Shown in pieces: positions 42,792 through 54,457 of a stretch of DNA of 64,000 bases. Under the pieces are notes generated by a model. The model was given only the letters and a program-made list of their open reading frames with translations. It did no database searches and was not told the origin of the DNA. Numbering within the stretch: position 1 is the stretch's first letter; the number at the start of each line of letters is the position of its first letter. A program made the translations under genes and the position numbers. This stretch comes from Cocos nucifera (Eukaryota > Streptophyta > Magnoliopsida > Arecales > Arecaceae), in contig QRFJ01006324.1 in the NCBI GenBank assembly GCA_006176705.1, positions 1 to 64,000 on the forward strand, in the 5' to 3' direction.

Positions 42792-44221
42792 AGGAATAGA
42801 TGCTAATTTCTTTTGATTTCTTTGATTTTTTTGTAAATTAAGAATAATTCTAGCAATTGCTCCAAGTTTTTGGCATCGTTGCCAAGGAAGGCATGGACAT
42901 TAAAATTTTTTGATCTTTTTAATTTTTCTATAAAATAATTTATAAATATAAATTTAATTTTTTTATTTTTTACTAACTTTTTTATTTATTTTAAAAAAAA
43001 AGAATAAAAAATTAGGGCAAGGAAGAAGCTTTCAATTTTATTTGCTGAGATCAATCCTAATGCTAGACCTCATTTTTTTATTATTTATTTTATTTTTAAA
43101 ATTAAATTAAAAAATATCCACTTAAACCTAATTAAAAACTTCATGATAAGAGTACAAACCTTAACTACTTAGAGCATCCATCATATTTATTTTATTTTTA
43201 TCTTTTTTTTAGTGATCACTGGAGACAAGGTAAGCTTCTAAAATTTGATCAATTTGATGAAACTAATTTAGTTTCATAGAACCACTTGTCTAAAAGTGAT
43301 TGCGCATACTCATCCCTAAATCAACTTAAGGGCAACACTCAATTAAACAATACAAGGTGGGGATTTGATTATCCTTCCATGGCCCATAAATAATCGACCA
43401 ACATCCTGCATTGATCTAAACCATTAATTTTAAAATTAATTAGACATCAATCCTAGGAACTCGAGCTCAATAGGATAAGAAATCCTAAGAGTTGGACCGG
43501 ATTAGGATTAGTCAACTTAATTGGTATCTAAGACAAGTGGTTCAAGGATGACTGGGCTCAAAGGAAGGTGGTTTATAATTGATTCTATTAGCTTACTGGG
43601 CTAAGCATAATTAGTGTCTAAGGCAAGCAAAGGGAGGACTCCCACCGATCTTACACTTACTTGGCCAGTTGATAGGCTGATCATACACTTGGAGTGCTTG
43701 AAGGTAATCTTGGTAGTTAGGAGTTATCTAGATTTAGGATAATTCTTAGTCATGATTGTTTGCTTAACTTGATTACTAACCAACATCAAACCTAGTTCAA
43801 ACCTAATTCCTCTCTCTCTCTTCTTAGCTCTAGAACTTCTTAGGACCTCTTCTTTAGAACTTTTCTTTCTTTTTTCTTCGCTTTTTCCTTCAAAAATTAT
43901 TTTAAATTAAATTAAAAATAATAATAAATTAAATAAAATAATAAAAAATTTAAAAAAGTAAATATTTTTTAAAATATTTTAAAAAAATAATAAAATAATA
44001 AAAAATCTAAAAAAAAATTTTATACCACATGTTAAGGTTGCACTAATACATGCATGGTAGGAGATTGCTTTACTTCACCTAGTTAAATATAATTATAAAA
44101 GTGAATGGCTAAACCATATTAAACCCAATAGTCTAATGGTTAAAAATCTTAGAGAACCACCTAGGCAGGTAAAGAAATATTTTATTTCTTTGATCTATAA
44201 TTCATCAACTTATATCTAATT
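42792..44221 (+). other. Leader of element D
   Basis: AT-rich sequence without a supported gene. A second TTTTTGGCATCGTTGCC segment at about 42870 is an imperfect copy of the primer-site region. Poly-A/T-rich stretches lie at 42900-43000 and 43900-44000. Confidence 0.6.
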
Positions 44222-44810
44222 ATCTGATATTCATGCTACCCATTACGAGATCGAGCTGACTATAATCTAGATGCTCCCATCTTTCTATGAAAATACTAAT
44301 GAAGATTCTTAAAAGCATCCGAATGAATTTTTAGAAATCTACTCTATGGTGAAAATTCAAAATTTAACTGATGATGCCCTTAGATTAATCTTATTCCTCT
44401 TTTCATTAAAAGATAAAACCATGTACTGACTTTGCACTGTAGGGATACCAATCCAAACTTGGGTTGAATTGTAAAGTAAATTTCTTAAAAAAATTTATCT
44501 CGTTGGTCGAACAAATACCATGAGGTGAGCTATCACTGGATTTGTAAAGCTTCTAGGAGAATAAATTCATGAGTCATGGGAAAGACTTAAGGAACTTCTT
44601 AGAAAATGCCACATCTGGTTTGTCTAAGTAGCAAATAATTCAAGCTTTCTATGAGAATTTAGGAGACCAATATAGATAAATGGTAGATGCATCTTATGGA
44701 GGTGCATTTATGAATAAAAGTGAGAACAAAGCGTATACCTTATCTGAAACCTTGAGTGAAAACTCAATTAACCATGCTTCATTATCTTTCTACCAAAAGT
44801 AGGAATTTAA
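44222..44810 (+). pseudogene. gag: Element D gag, Athila-like
   Basis: Translated across several frames it gives EFLEIYSMVKIQNLTDDALRLILF and FSLKDK, then a TTW.EL..KFL-like block, FVKLLGE.IHES.ERLKELLRKC, and after a frame change IIQAFYENLGD, MVDASYGGAFMNKSENKAY. This order is that of the Athila/Tat capsid domain (retrotransposon gag family). At least eight stops and two frameshifts are visible, so no protein can be made. No start codon could be assigned. Confidence 0.75.
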
Positions 44811-47366
44811 ACATCCAAAATCTTGTTCTAAGACTAATTTGAACTTGATAAACAAAGTAAACTTTCTTATCCAAAAATTAGATTAACTCCTAATCCTAGA
44901 TCAACAATCTTCTACACAATTCACATCACCTTCTAATTATCAGAAGATTTGTTCTATTTATGCTAGCACAACACATCATACGAGTGAATGTCACATGGCT
45001 ACATAGTTTTTACCTTTTATCCAAGAACATGTTCAAGTTGTATAAGGCTACTCTAAGCCTATTAATGACTTCTTTTCAAATACATATAACCTAGATTGGA
45101 GAAACTACACTAATTTTTCTTGGATATCCCAATAGACTCAGGTTTAGACCTATTATCAAAACTATGCCTATAATAGTAGTCGACTTGGTCAATCCATCCA
45201 TCCATCATACCTATCTCCTTAATGGACCAATCTAGTTGACGATAGATTTAATCAACTTCAATAACTAATTCTAACTCAACAATAATCTATCGCTAGGCTA
45301 GAAGCTCAAATAGGATAATTAGCTGGGTCTACTATGAGAAGAGAACTAGGTCAATTACCGAGCCAATCGATTCATATAAACAACCCACCTATTATCCAAC
45401 AACTATCTAGACCTAATTATCAATCTAATGTTCCACCTAAGAATCTCTAATTAGATAATGTTAAAATAATTTTTGAACATAAAAGTTATTGGATTGTTAT
45501 GGACCCATACCAAGATCAGGTGATAAAGACTAGTATTGATGCTAGCCAAAATAAAAATTCAAAAGAAAAGGTTAGTACTATGACTAACCATATAGAAGAA
45601 CCAAAGCTCGGAACTAGTATTAACGTTGGCTCCAATTTAAATGAGATAAACATAAGGAAGAAGAGAACCAATGAGTTATCCAAAACCTATAAACCTAAAG
45701 TCCTATTTCTTTCAGCCCTATAAGCCAGTTCTTCTTAAATGAGATAAACATAAGGAAGAAGAGAACCGATGAGTTATCCAAAACCTATAAACCTAAAGTC
45801 CTATTTCTTTTAGCCCTATAAGCCAGTTCTTCTTACAAAAATCAAGAGACATGTAATGAAAAGCTATTGGAGTTATTTAAGCATTATTGTATTAATTTAC
45901 CTTCAGAATTAAAGTTGCCTTTAGTCACCCTTTCAGTACTCAGTGCATTAAACTCAACTTCTGATACAAAAACTCAATTCATGAGCATTCTAAAAAAATA
46001 AATAGGAGAAATTCTTGAAAAACAAGCATCTAAGAATGGGATCACAAATTATATTTTCATAATTAGTATTGAATATATCAATAAAGGGATAAGAAACTAT
46101 CTTCTAGAGATTGGCAATCTAAAACTATTGAAATTTATCAATCTAGTATTTGATATAGGATAGTTAAGCTGTCTTGTATCTGATTGAAGATGATAAACTT
46201 AGCACTTGTTAGGAGGCAATCCAATACTTAGTTTTTTTGCATCTAATTTATCTTTTTAGTTTAATTTCTTTTTAGGATATTTTGAATAAATTAAAGGAAG
46301 AGCCCATAAACATATTGAGTTAGGTATATTCTTTCTTATTCTTTATTATATTCTTTATTTTTTCTCCTACATTGAGGATAATGTCGATTAAGTTGGGAGG
46401 AAGAATAATAAAAATTTTAAAAATCTTCAAATAAGTTAGTATTTAGTATTTAGACATCTAATTATGCTTAAAAATTGAGTTGAACTATGCATCATTTTAA
46501 AAGAAAATTCATGCACTGATCAAAAAATTTGTGAGATATTGAGGGATCAAGTATTAACAAAATTCAATAAAGAGTAAAGTCTAGAACAAAAAAAAAAATT
46601 TCTTTGAGCATTTCTAATTTTTTCTATCAAAATCAAAGAAGAGTCTACTTTTTATGAATTTATGTTGGATAACTATACATTTTTTTATAAAAAAATATAA
46701 AATAAAATAATTTTTGAGTACTTCTCACTGAGTAATCGGGCCTCTTTGCCTAAGCAAGCATTGAGTTTCGCATAAAAAGATGAAAAGAGCAAAGAAGCTC
46801 ATTGTAAAGCTAGTCTTAACTCATAGCCTATTTGATTCAAGCAAGTAAGCTCAAGGGATATTTTATACCAAGTGTCCTAAAGCCAACTGGTTGAGAGTCA
46901 TTGGCCTAAGACTCGCTACATGGATCAAATAGAAAACTTAAGGGATTAAGGCACTAAATAGTGGTACAACGTTAAAAAAAAAAATACACATTGATTTTCC
47001 ACCAAGTAACTAGATCCCATTGCCTAAGCAAGCAATGATATTCATATCAAAAAGTGGGCAATGTGAATAATAATAAAAAAAATTCAATAAATGAAGGGTG
47101 GAAGTAACAATACACTTGCTCCTATGAATGTTTAGATGATTTAGAGATAAAGATAGGAATAATTTTAGAAAAAGTTTATTAAAATTTGATATTTTTCACT
47201 TAACTTTTATATTGGTAAGTACTAATACTCCAATAACATCCCTCACTTATACTCTACTGATCATCAACGGCCATTTTAAAAATTATTTGATAAAATTTAA
47301 AATTTTAAAGATAAAAAGTATCTAAAATCAAATTCTTTCTTTACTCGAGAACGAGCAAAGCTTAAG
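44811..47366 (+). other. Element D interior without pol
   Basis: It begins with a proline/asparagine-rich gag tail. An open frame at 45499-45723 (MDPYQDQ.., KYINPxVLFLSAL-like end) lies where the spacer before protease is expected in Athila, but no catalytic motif is seen. From about 46250 to 47366 it is non-coding, with two imperfect copies of a motif containing TTGCCTAAGCAAGCA (46749-46763 and 47021-47035). Confidence 0.6.
45641..45835 (+). repeat. 98-bp tandem duplication in element D
   Basis: The unit starting ATGAGATAAACATAAGGAAG at 45641 is repeated head to tail at 45739. The copies differ at two positions by eye (CCAATG/CCGATG and TTTCAGCC/TTTTAGCC). It duplicates the end of the 74-codon open frame. 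Confidence 0.93.
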
Positions 47367-47376
47367 TTATGGGGTA
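47367..47376 (+). other. Polypurine tract region of D
   Basis: TTATGGGGTA precedes the TGATAA start of the 3' LTR. The upstream CTCGAGAACGAGCAAAGCTTAAG resembles the conserved sequence before Athila polypurine tracts (given in parts: CTCGAG, ACGAGCAAAG). Confidence 0.6.
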
Positions 47377-48992
47377 TGATAATTATAATAAATCCACCAT
47401 TAAAAATAATAATTTATTAATTTATTTATTTTTATTTTTAAAAATTAAATAATTTTATTTATTATTTTTAAAAAAGTATATTCACTAACAAAAAGAGCTC
47501 ATTTTTCTAATCACAACAAATTAAGTTTGGAGTGAAATGGAGTTCAAATGGATCCAATATGCATTTTCAAAGAAAAAATATAAATTAAATTAAAAAATTA
47601 GCCAATTTAGTCAAACCTGGTCCGATTCGCTTAGCTAATCAGACTGCATGTGATGAAACTGGTTAGTCGGACCGCTAGCCCAGTCGAACAGCTCGCGAGC
47701 CCAAATTCATGGAAGAAAAAAAGCCCGGCCCATTCTCCCTCCAGCGCAGACGTCAGCATGAAGTCAAAATCCATGCAGTCCATGATGGTCCACCATAGTA
47801 TTTAGTCCATCATGGACCCTTAACAAGCACATGGTGAAAAATCAGGGCTCATAGGGTAAAATCATCATTTCAGTATGTCTGTCAGGTGGCGATTGGTTAA
47901 GGTCTATAGAACTATCGGTTCATAGGATCCATATGCATAGTGAACATGCAATCTAACGAATGCGCTCGTTCTCGATCAGGATCGAATGGTTGGTATTCTT
48001 TCCCATTTGATTTAGGCGATCAGATTTGATTTAAAACACCCTATTGTGTGATCGAATGGTCCTAGAGGCTCGCAATGATGATCCGACAGTAGGTGTTCAT
48101 CCCGACAGTGATCAAGACACCCAGGCACGATCCAAGGGCCCAAATTCATCTGATCAAAGTGATCCAATGGCCAGAATTCAATCCAACTGAAATTGGGCTA
48201 TTATATGTCAATTTTTGGTGATTTTGGAACTATTTGATCAACATTCGATGGCCAGAAAAGATCAAAGCTTTGAATTGACAGCAGAGAGGCTAGTTTGACT
48301 CAATTTCAAGTATTTTAATCCTATTTTCTCCAGGATTTCTCATCGTATGCCTCTAGCTCTCTCTCCACTCTATAAATAACACCCCAGGTCTCCAAAACTC
48401 ATTGTCTTTGATCAAAAGAATGTGATGGTATAGGTAAGAGCCATGCATGGGTTCAAGATTGCTTCGAGGCTGACGGTGTCGAGAGGAAGAGCTGGACTTC
48501 TACAACATCTCAATGCCAATGCCGATCTAAGATCAAGATCACTTCCACTTTTTCTTTTTCTTTTATTTTTAATTTATGTATTTAAACTTTGAATTAAATT
48601 TTAATTAATAAAAAAATTATTTTTTTGCTATTTAAATTTTACTCTTTATTTTTAATTATAAATTTAATGTCAGCTCTTAACGTTTAATTATTTTTTAATT
48701 TTATTGCAAGTAGATGCTAAGATCTAACTAGTAGATCTTAGTACCAAGTTTATTTTTTTACATCTTTTTAAATTTTATCTTTTATTTATAATTTTATTTT
48801 TCACCTTCAACTTTATTTGCAAAACTCTTTTCTTTTCTTTTTTTATAAAAATCAAAGAATTTGAAATCAAAACACTACCTACTCTATAGATTTGACCTGA
48901 CTCACTACTTGCTATCTATTTTTAATTGATTTAAGAAGTCAGAACTAAACATAAAAATATGGTGTCTTAACGACTACATCGTGCAATTATCA
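47377..48992 (+). repeat. 3' LTR of D, full length
   Basis: It is 1,616 bp long, starts TGATAATTATAAT, ends GCAATTATCA and has a TATAAATA box at 48371-48378. The last 817 bases are duplicated in the 5' LTR remnant. It contains a slightly GC-richer stretch at 47630-48130. Confidence 0.88.
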
Positions 48993-49630
48993 TAGGGCAT
49001 GGGGTTTCTCAAGAAGTCCTTCTGCTTGTTGGCTTTGGCCCGTTCAAAGTCCAGAAGCCCTAAGACTCCAGGTTTGTCTATAAATAGACAACCAGGCCAA
49101 AGGGTTTAGCCATCAGATCAACCCACGCCAAGGCTCTATCTTCCTCTCCTCCTCCATGCCTCATCTCCCTCTTTTTCTCCCTCTTCTCCATGCCCAAGGG
49201 TTGGAAGGGTCAAAAATCTGAGTGTCGGGGTGTTGCTGCTGCAAGAATGCATCAACAGGTTTCCGTTCATATGATGATCGACCTGCTACTAGAGATTGGA
49301 TCGAAGGCATACCCAAAAGTTCTAGATTCAAATCATCTTAGATCAGATCCAGAAGAAGAAGGCATCTAGATCTGACTCGAGCAGATGCTGGTAGAGGTCG
49401 GGCATGCGTGCAGCTCAAGTTAAAACCTCCGTTAAATTCCAAATCATCACAGCAAGTAAAGGGTTTGCTTACAATAGGTGTATTAGGTACCATTATTTTA
49501 TCTTTTAATTTTAGATCTATCTAATTAGATCTGAGAACTCTCAGATCTGATCGGATTAGTTTTAAGTCTTTTAATAAAATTCCACTACACAACCTAATCT
49601 GATCAGCCCGATCCTGTAGTTTTTCCTTCA
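48993..49630 (+). repeat. Solo LTR A4, distal piece
   Basis: Family features are present in order: TATAAATA (49079-49086), CCAAGGCT.., TCTCCATGCCCAAGG, AGATCAGATC segments and the end TTTTTCCTTCA. GATAC follows instead of a primer-binding site. Confidence 0.78.
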
Positions 49631-51458
49631 GATACCCCATGCCCCTTGCTTTGAATTTCATAATGAAAATCAAATCCTTTCCATGCCTAAAAGATGTAAT
49701 TCAAAGGATAGCATCTAAGGTTCTTTGACTAGGTCAAATACCTAGTGAGATATGGAGTCCTAGGGGGTGTCCAACACTTGGACAGCCCCCCTATCTTTTT
49801 TTTTTGCATTGAGAAAGGTGGTGTGTGGCCCCTTTCTTATGTGAGATACTTCACATACTAAATATGAGAAAATGAGGCAGTTTCAATGGGTTATGTGGTG
49901 CACGAATATAAGAGAAGAGACCTAGTTAAACTAGGCTCTAAATTGGCTCAAAACTCGAATTGATTCTTGGACCAAACCTAACCAATTTAGGAATCAGTTA
50001 TAACTAATAAGGTTCTAGCTTAATCAAGAATCCAATTAGGTTCTAATCAAATTAGAAAATTAGTTAGATTAAAATCCTCATCAGTCTAAGGATTGATTTC
50101 TTGGATAATTTGATTATCACATGACCCAATAGGGTTTGATCCAATAAAAACTATTGTCCAATTAGGGATTTATACTATCAAAATAAATTGAATCTAATTC
50201 AATTTGATTTGATTTGAATCCCTTGGCTTAATTAAATTAGGCACTATTGCAATCCAATTACAACAAAATTCCTCCTACAACTTACAAACTTTTAGTAAAT
50301 TTGATAATTACAATAATTGCATTAGATTAATCATTAATCTTATTAATAATTAAATCCATATGCGATTCATAATCATGAATCAACAATCTGATCAATCAAG
50401 AACCTTTTTAATGTATGACCCCATAGATTCAATTCTATCTGGGAGTGAGATACATCGCAATCTTCATCAACAATATCATTGAAACTTCTTTCAGTAAATT
50501 GAAATTCTTTCCAATTCAACCAATCGAGAATTATTGATTGCAAAAATAATTTGCATTAGTCATGCAATCTACTAGTGATACCTAATAGTATGTAGTGGAA
50601 ACCTAGCAGAACTGAAAATGAACCTCTATGTGCAATTACCCTATAGTTTGATTCTTCTATCATGAGTCCCGACTAGATGCAAGTCAAGGATAACTCATCA
50701 AACCCGTTCATCCATCATATGCTAGATTCAATTGACTCAAGTCCATGTAAAACCTTACAAAAACTCTTTCCATCATTCACCCACCATGGCCTTGGTCTTT
50801 AAGACTTAGTCTCATAAACTGCATAGGACCACTCTCTGCCTACCAGAATTGATAGATCCCATCTTGGTGCACACGCTATTCCTATACTGGACATACTGTA
50901 GCCAACATAAACTATAAAGTTTTGAATGGCTACGTAACCAAGTGATTTTGCAGTCAAACTACAGCAATTTCAGTGCAAATAGCAAAGGCATTGCAGGTCA
51001 ATGAACTATCTACACAACTACAACATTGAGTAAGTCACTGATGAGTGGATAGCCATCCAAGTGACTTCTCATGTTGGTCATGCTCAGAACCATTGATCTT
51101 TATCAAGCATCTACACTCTCACTCTAGTATCCCCACACTGTAGATTTGAGACTCGTCTATTCATAAAAGAAAGTAATCTATACACTGATCAATCTGGATC
51201 AGTCACCATCCCTGTGACGAACCATTGATGGAGAGCTGTTAGAAATTAGCCACTAATGACACGTGCCTCAAATTCTCAACTCTTGAGAATATATGTTATC
51301 ATCCAATAATTCCTTAGACAATTCATAAACACATTTAAGATATAACATGAATGAAAAATAATTGAAATTTTATTTATTTAAAAATTTAATTATAAAATAA
51401 TATCCTTAGAATGTGTGCATGTGTTATCCAATCTAACTTCTAGGGCATACATCTAACA
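49631..51458 (-). repeat. Minus-strand Angela-like LTR, proximal piece
   Basis: Read on the minus strand it starts TGTTAGATGTATGCCC at 51458 and follows the family LTR in diverged form (CACAGGGATGGTGACTG, GTGTGGGGATAC). It is cut at 49631 by A4. No polypurine tract lies at its start (GTCAATT), so it may be a separate LTR rather than the 3' LTR of B2. Confidence 0.65.
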
Positions 51459-51901
51459 AATTGACCTAATCTAGTGGTCAAGTCAATAATCTTTAAGACA
51501 TGGGCTTGCACAGAAGTGCCCTTAGTCATCCTAGCCCAAAATAGTTGCTTAGATAACTTGTATATAACAGTTCAGCTCTATTCTTCATATAATTCCTTAA
51601 GATTAAGGGGAATGGAGTGAGGATCTATTTTCTCATATTATCTCTATAATTTATTACTTATTGAAGCCAACATAATGCACTTGACAATCGTGCTATCAGT
51701 CTGCCACATTTTATATGTGGCCTTCTCCTCCTTGGTAGCATCTTCACTGACCAAATCCAAATTAGGATCAGGAGTATCTAGAATATAGGAGATCTTTTTT
51801 TGGATTAAAATGATTCTCAAATTACTCAACCAGTCGACATAGTTGGGACTGGTCAATTTATTTATATCAAAAATACCATGCAAAGAAAGTGACGAAGTCA
51901 T
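51459..51901 (-). pseudogene. gag: B2 gag, N-terminal fragment
   Basis: The 85-codon open frame (51901-51644) begins MTSSLSLHGIFDINKLTSPNYVDWLSNLRIIL, given here as MTSSLSLHGIF then LTSPNYVDWLSNLRIIL. This is the Copia gag entry block seen in A1 (RLTEPNYLDWLQNIKIIL) and A2. It continues KKISYILDTPDP and YKMWQTDSTIVKCIMLASISNKL, matching A1 KARYYMLGSISDEL, then a stop. Decayed sequence runs about 180 bases further to the LTR at 51458. The C-terminal gag with the zinc knuckle is missing. The start is chosen by alignment with A1 and A2. Confidence 0.82.
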
Positions 51902-52902
51902 AATGCAAAGATTTAATCTACATGAATTAAGAACAATAATATAAGCAAATAATTCATGATGACATTTATAACTAGATAATGTCTTCTATCTAGTTATGTC
52001 ATGCACTATTATTTTAGTTACCATAGCCCTCCCCTATAGTAATTGAGAAACCCTAATGTGGTTTCTTAGTGGGGTTAAGATCCTAATTCCTCAAAGAGGT
52101 CTTATGGATAGCACAACAAACCTCTATGAGTCAAAGGTAGGAACTTTCTTTCCAATTGCATCCCTATGCAATTCTCAATAATACTTTTGCCTCTAAAATT
52201 CTTATAGCCTTATGGATAGCAAAACAAACTATAGTAGTTTAGTTAAGCCAGACCCTTAATTCATTTCCATATAGTCACATCTAAATTAATACTACCCTTA
52301 TGGATAGCACAATAAAGCAGTATATCCAAATTTGTCGTAAGCATTTCTTATGTATTAAGACATTATCATATCAGTCTCTATAGCAAGCCTCGTGGATAGC
52401 ACAATAAGCTAGCTATAGATCTTGATATAACTAATGACTTATTATGAATGAAGGCATATATAGTGACTTTAACATTAAAGTATCTTAAATTCAAAATTAA
52501 CTAAATTTACTAGGTAAGTGTAGGATTGCTGGGAGGCTCCTCATGCTTTTGCGTGGTCCGAATTAAGCAACCACCATTCCAAAATACTTTGCATAGCCAC
52601 CAATTAATCAGTCAATTCTAAATCGATCAGTTTTTGGTTGTCATCACTATGACTTAATATTATTTTGATGGAGAGATTTATGGTCTCATATACATCCTTT
52701 GCCAATATTTCATATTGATACATAATCGTACTATGTTATGTGTGAATCATAGATAAATTTCATCTAAACATATCTTTAAGATATGCGAATTCAATTTGAC
52801 TTATCATATGATCAAATCATTCTGCAACATTAACAATTAGGTAATAGTATTTATACCAACATATCAAATCATATTATATTTTTGATTGTATATATCAAGA
52901 TT
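51902..52902 (-). other. Leader of B2 with four spaced motif copies
   Basis: Non-coding leader. Plus-strand copies of the motif CTTATGGATAGCACAACAAA lie at 52101-52120, 52209-52228, 52297-52316 and 52389-52408, spaced 108, 88 and 92 bases. The last three correspond to the three copies in B1. Confidence 0.7.
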
Positions 52903-52914
52903 GCTCTGATACCA
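52903..52914 (-). other. Primer-binding site of B2
   Basis: GCTCTGATACCA on the plus strand is the exact complement of TGGTATCAGAGC. It is followed by LTR sequence from 52915. Confidence 0.9.
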
Positions 52915-53588
52915 TTATAGGGTTTCGGTGGCACAGCAAAAGGTGATTGTATTACAAAATTTATTATGAACACATAGTCCATCAAAACCCTAGAACCTAG
53001 GAACCCTTGATAATAGCAATCAAAAATAAATATAACATAAGATAATAGAAAGCATGTCTAATTAATTATGATTTGGTGAAGATATAATTCTGCAAGGCAC
53101 ACGTGTCTGCCTTCCAATAGTAGTCCACACAGGAAAAGCACCAAGGACAAAGTCCCTTTAAGAATCTTGCTTCAAGAGTTCTAGCCTCTAGAACTCAAAA
53201 ACCATAGCACTAGTTAGGTTTCTTCAAGAACCTAACTTCACTTTTCTAAAAACTCCTTTGGACCTTTTGTGGTACTCAATTAGTCCTTCCTAATTCTCTT
53301 CCTAGGCTGTTATCCTAAAGAAGACTCCTTCTCTATATTTAAAAGGTCTTGTCTTAACAAGAGAGGGAAGAGGATTGTTTGGACCAAGACACCCTGATTT
53401 GATTGGATTGATTGGATAAAATCAATCTGCCAAGGGCTACTGGTGTAGACACCATCACTAGTGATGATCGATTGGAGACAACTTGGACACATGGATAACA
53501 CCAGAGTATCGGATCGATATCTATTTAGCTCAATTAATTAAATTAGATCTTTATTTGGTTCTTTGTTTTTTTTATTTTGAATTTTTGT
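52915..53588 (-). repeat. 5' LTR remnant of B2
   Basis: The inner edge is fixed by the primer-binding site. On the minus strand a TATA-like TTTAAATATAGAG is at about 53329-53341, and TCCACACAGG.. parallels the B1 LTR. The outer end and TGTTAGAT start are missing, and the boundary with element F at about 53588 is approximate. Confidence 0.5.
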
Positions 53589-54437
53589 TGTGAGGTCATG
53601 TAAATCTGGCCCAATTGAGTCATTGGATTGGATTTCATTAGCTAGTTTATTTTTATTTATTCTAATCTATTTTAGTTGGGCTATGACTAGTTTAATTTAA
53701 ATTGGGATTTTGGATAGAGATAAGGAGTCCTAAGTGGTTTTGGTGTTTAAAGGTAGAAGAGTCTCAAGTGGTTTATTCTATGTTTAGTTTAGCCAATAAA
53801 AGGCTTGACACAGAGAAAAAGGGGGGATGCAGAATTTTTGTGAGAATCAAATATTCCACATCTCCTCTTTCTTCTTCCTCTTATTGTCTCCCTACTTGCT
53901 CTCCTCTTCTCCTTTTTTATTCCCCTCTAACTTAAATTCTGCACTACGATTTCATTACTGAAGTTCCAATCTATGCAACAACATCCATCGACCCTATCTT
54001 GTGATCAATTTGGAATGAGAATGTCTTTGGTCTCCAAGGGAGTTGAACTTGATCTTCTGGGGCTTATTTGACATGTCTCTCATGAGATCTCTTCAATTAG
54101 TATTCTTTTAATAATTATTATTAGTTTTCTCTGCAAGTTCCTATTCCTTAATTATTAGATTTGCATGTTAAAGATCTAGAGATATATCCTAATCATAGTT
54201 GTTTTCTTAATTGCTTACGATTTATAGAACTTTAGATATAGAATTCATCCACCATCTACTTATTTTTTTTGCTTTAATCTGATTATATCTTAATCGTCGA
54301 GGTTGGAACTTTAATAGATTTATTTGTCTGCTTAATTATTAGTTAATTGTTCATTTTAATCTTTTTGCATGAGTTTAAAATTGCATGTCGCATCCTTAGA
54401 ACCATAGTATCTGAATTATAGATCATGTCCCATATCA
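53589..54437 (+). repeat. 5' LTR of F, approximate limits
   Basis: The end CATATCA (54437) is set by the primer site at 54443. The start TGTGAGGTCATG at 53589 is a guess. A TATA-like CAATAAAAGG near 53793 is followed by a pyrimidine-rich segment (53865-53935), as expected for U3/R. Confidence 0.45.
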
Positions 54438-54442
54438 ATTTT

Positions 54443-54457
54443 TGATGTCAGAGCATG
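54443..54457 (+). other. Degenerate primer-binding site of F
   Basis: TGATGTCAGAGCATG differs by two bases from TGGTATCAGAGCA in its first part, the initiator Met tRNA site used by many chromoviruses. Confidence 0.5.

Larger units (their letters stand above)
41961..48992 (+). mobile_element. Athila-like Gypsy element D, gag only
   Basis: It has two LTRs (a 3' part at 41961-42766 and a full copy at 47377-48992), a primer-binding site like that for Asp tRNA, a gag remnant at 44222-44800 and a polypurine tract. No protease, reverse transcriptase, RNase H or integrase can be recognised in the 4.6-kb interior, so it is a non-autonomous derivative. The LTR ends form TGATAAT..ATTATCA. Confidence 0.82.
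41777..49630 (+). mobile_element. Solo Angela-like LTR A4, split by element D
   Basis: The left piece 41777-41960 starts TGTTAGATGCATGACC and follows the family LTR start. The right piece 48993-49630 contains TATAAATA (49079-49086), family R/U5 sequence and ends TTTTTCCTTCA. GAAAC (41772-41776) and GATAC (49631-49635) form a target duplication with one mismatch. No primer-binding site or internal sequence follows, so it is a solo LTR. About 1.4 kb of its middle is missing together with the left end of D. Confidence 0.75.
51459..53588 (-). mobile_element. Angela-like Copia remnant B2
   Basis: On the minus strand it has a 5' LTR remnant, primer-binding site (52914-52903), leader with four spaced motifs and a gag start. 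Everything after the first part of gag is lost. The leader matches B1 at 6742-7100. Confidence 0.7.

Noticed and set aside
47630..48130. Host gene exon in the GC-richer stretch
   Set aside because: It is part of the U3 of the Athila-like 3' LTR, bounded by TGATAA and ATTATCA ends, and has no open frame of note.
49633..51458. 3' LTR of B2
   Set aside because: It was considered the partner of the B2 5' LTR, but there is no polypurine tract at its start and no clear match between its inner end and 52915-53588. It is reported as an LTR of uncertain ownership.
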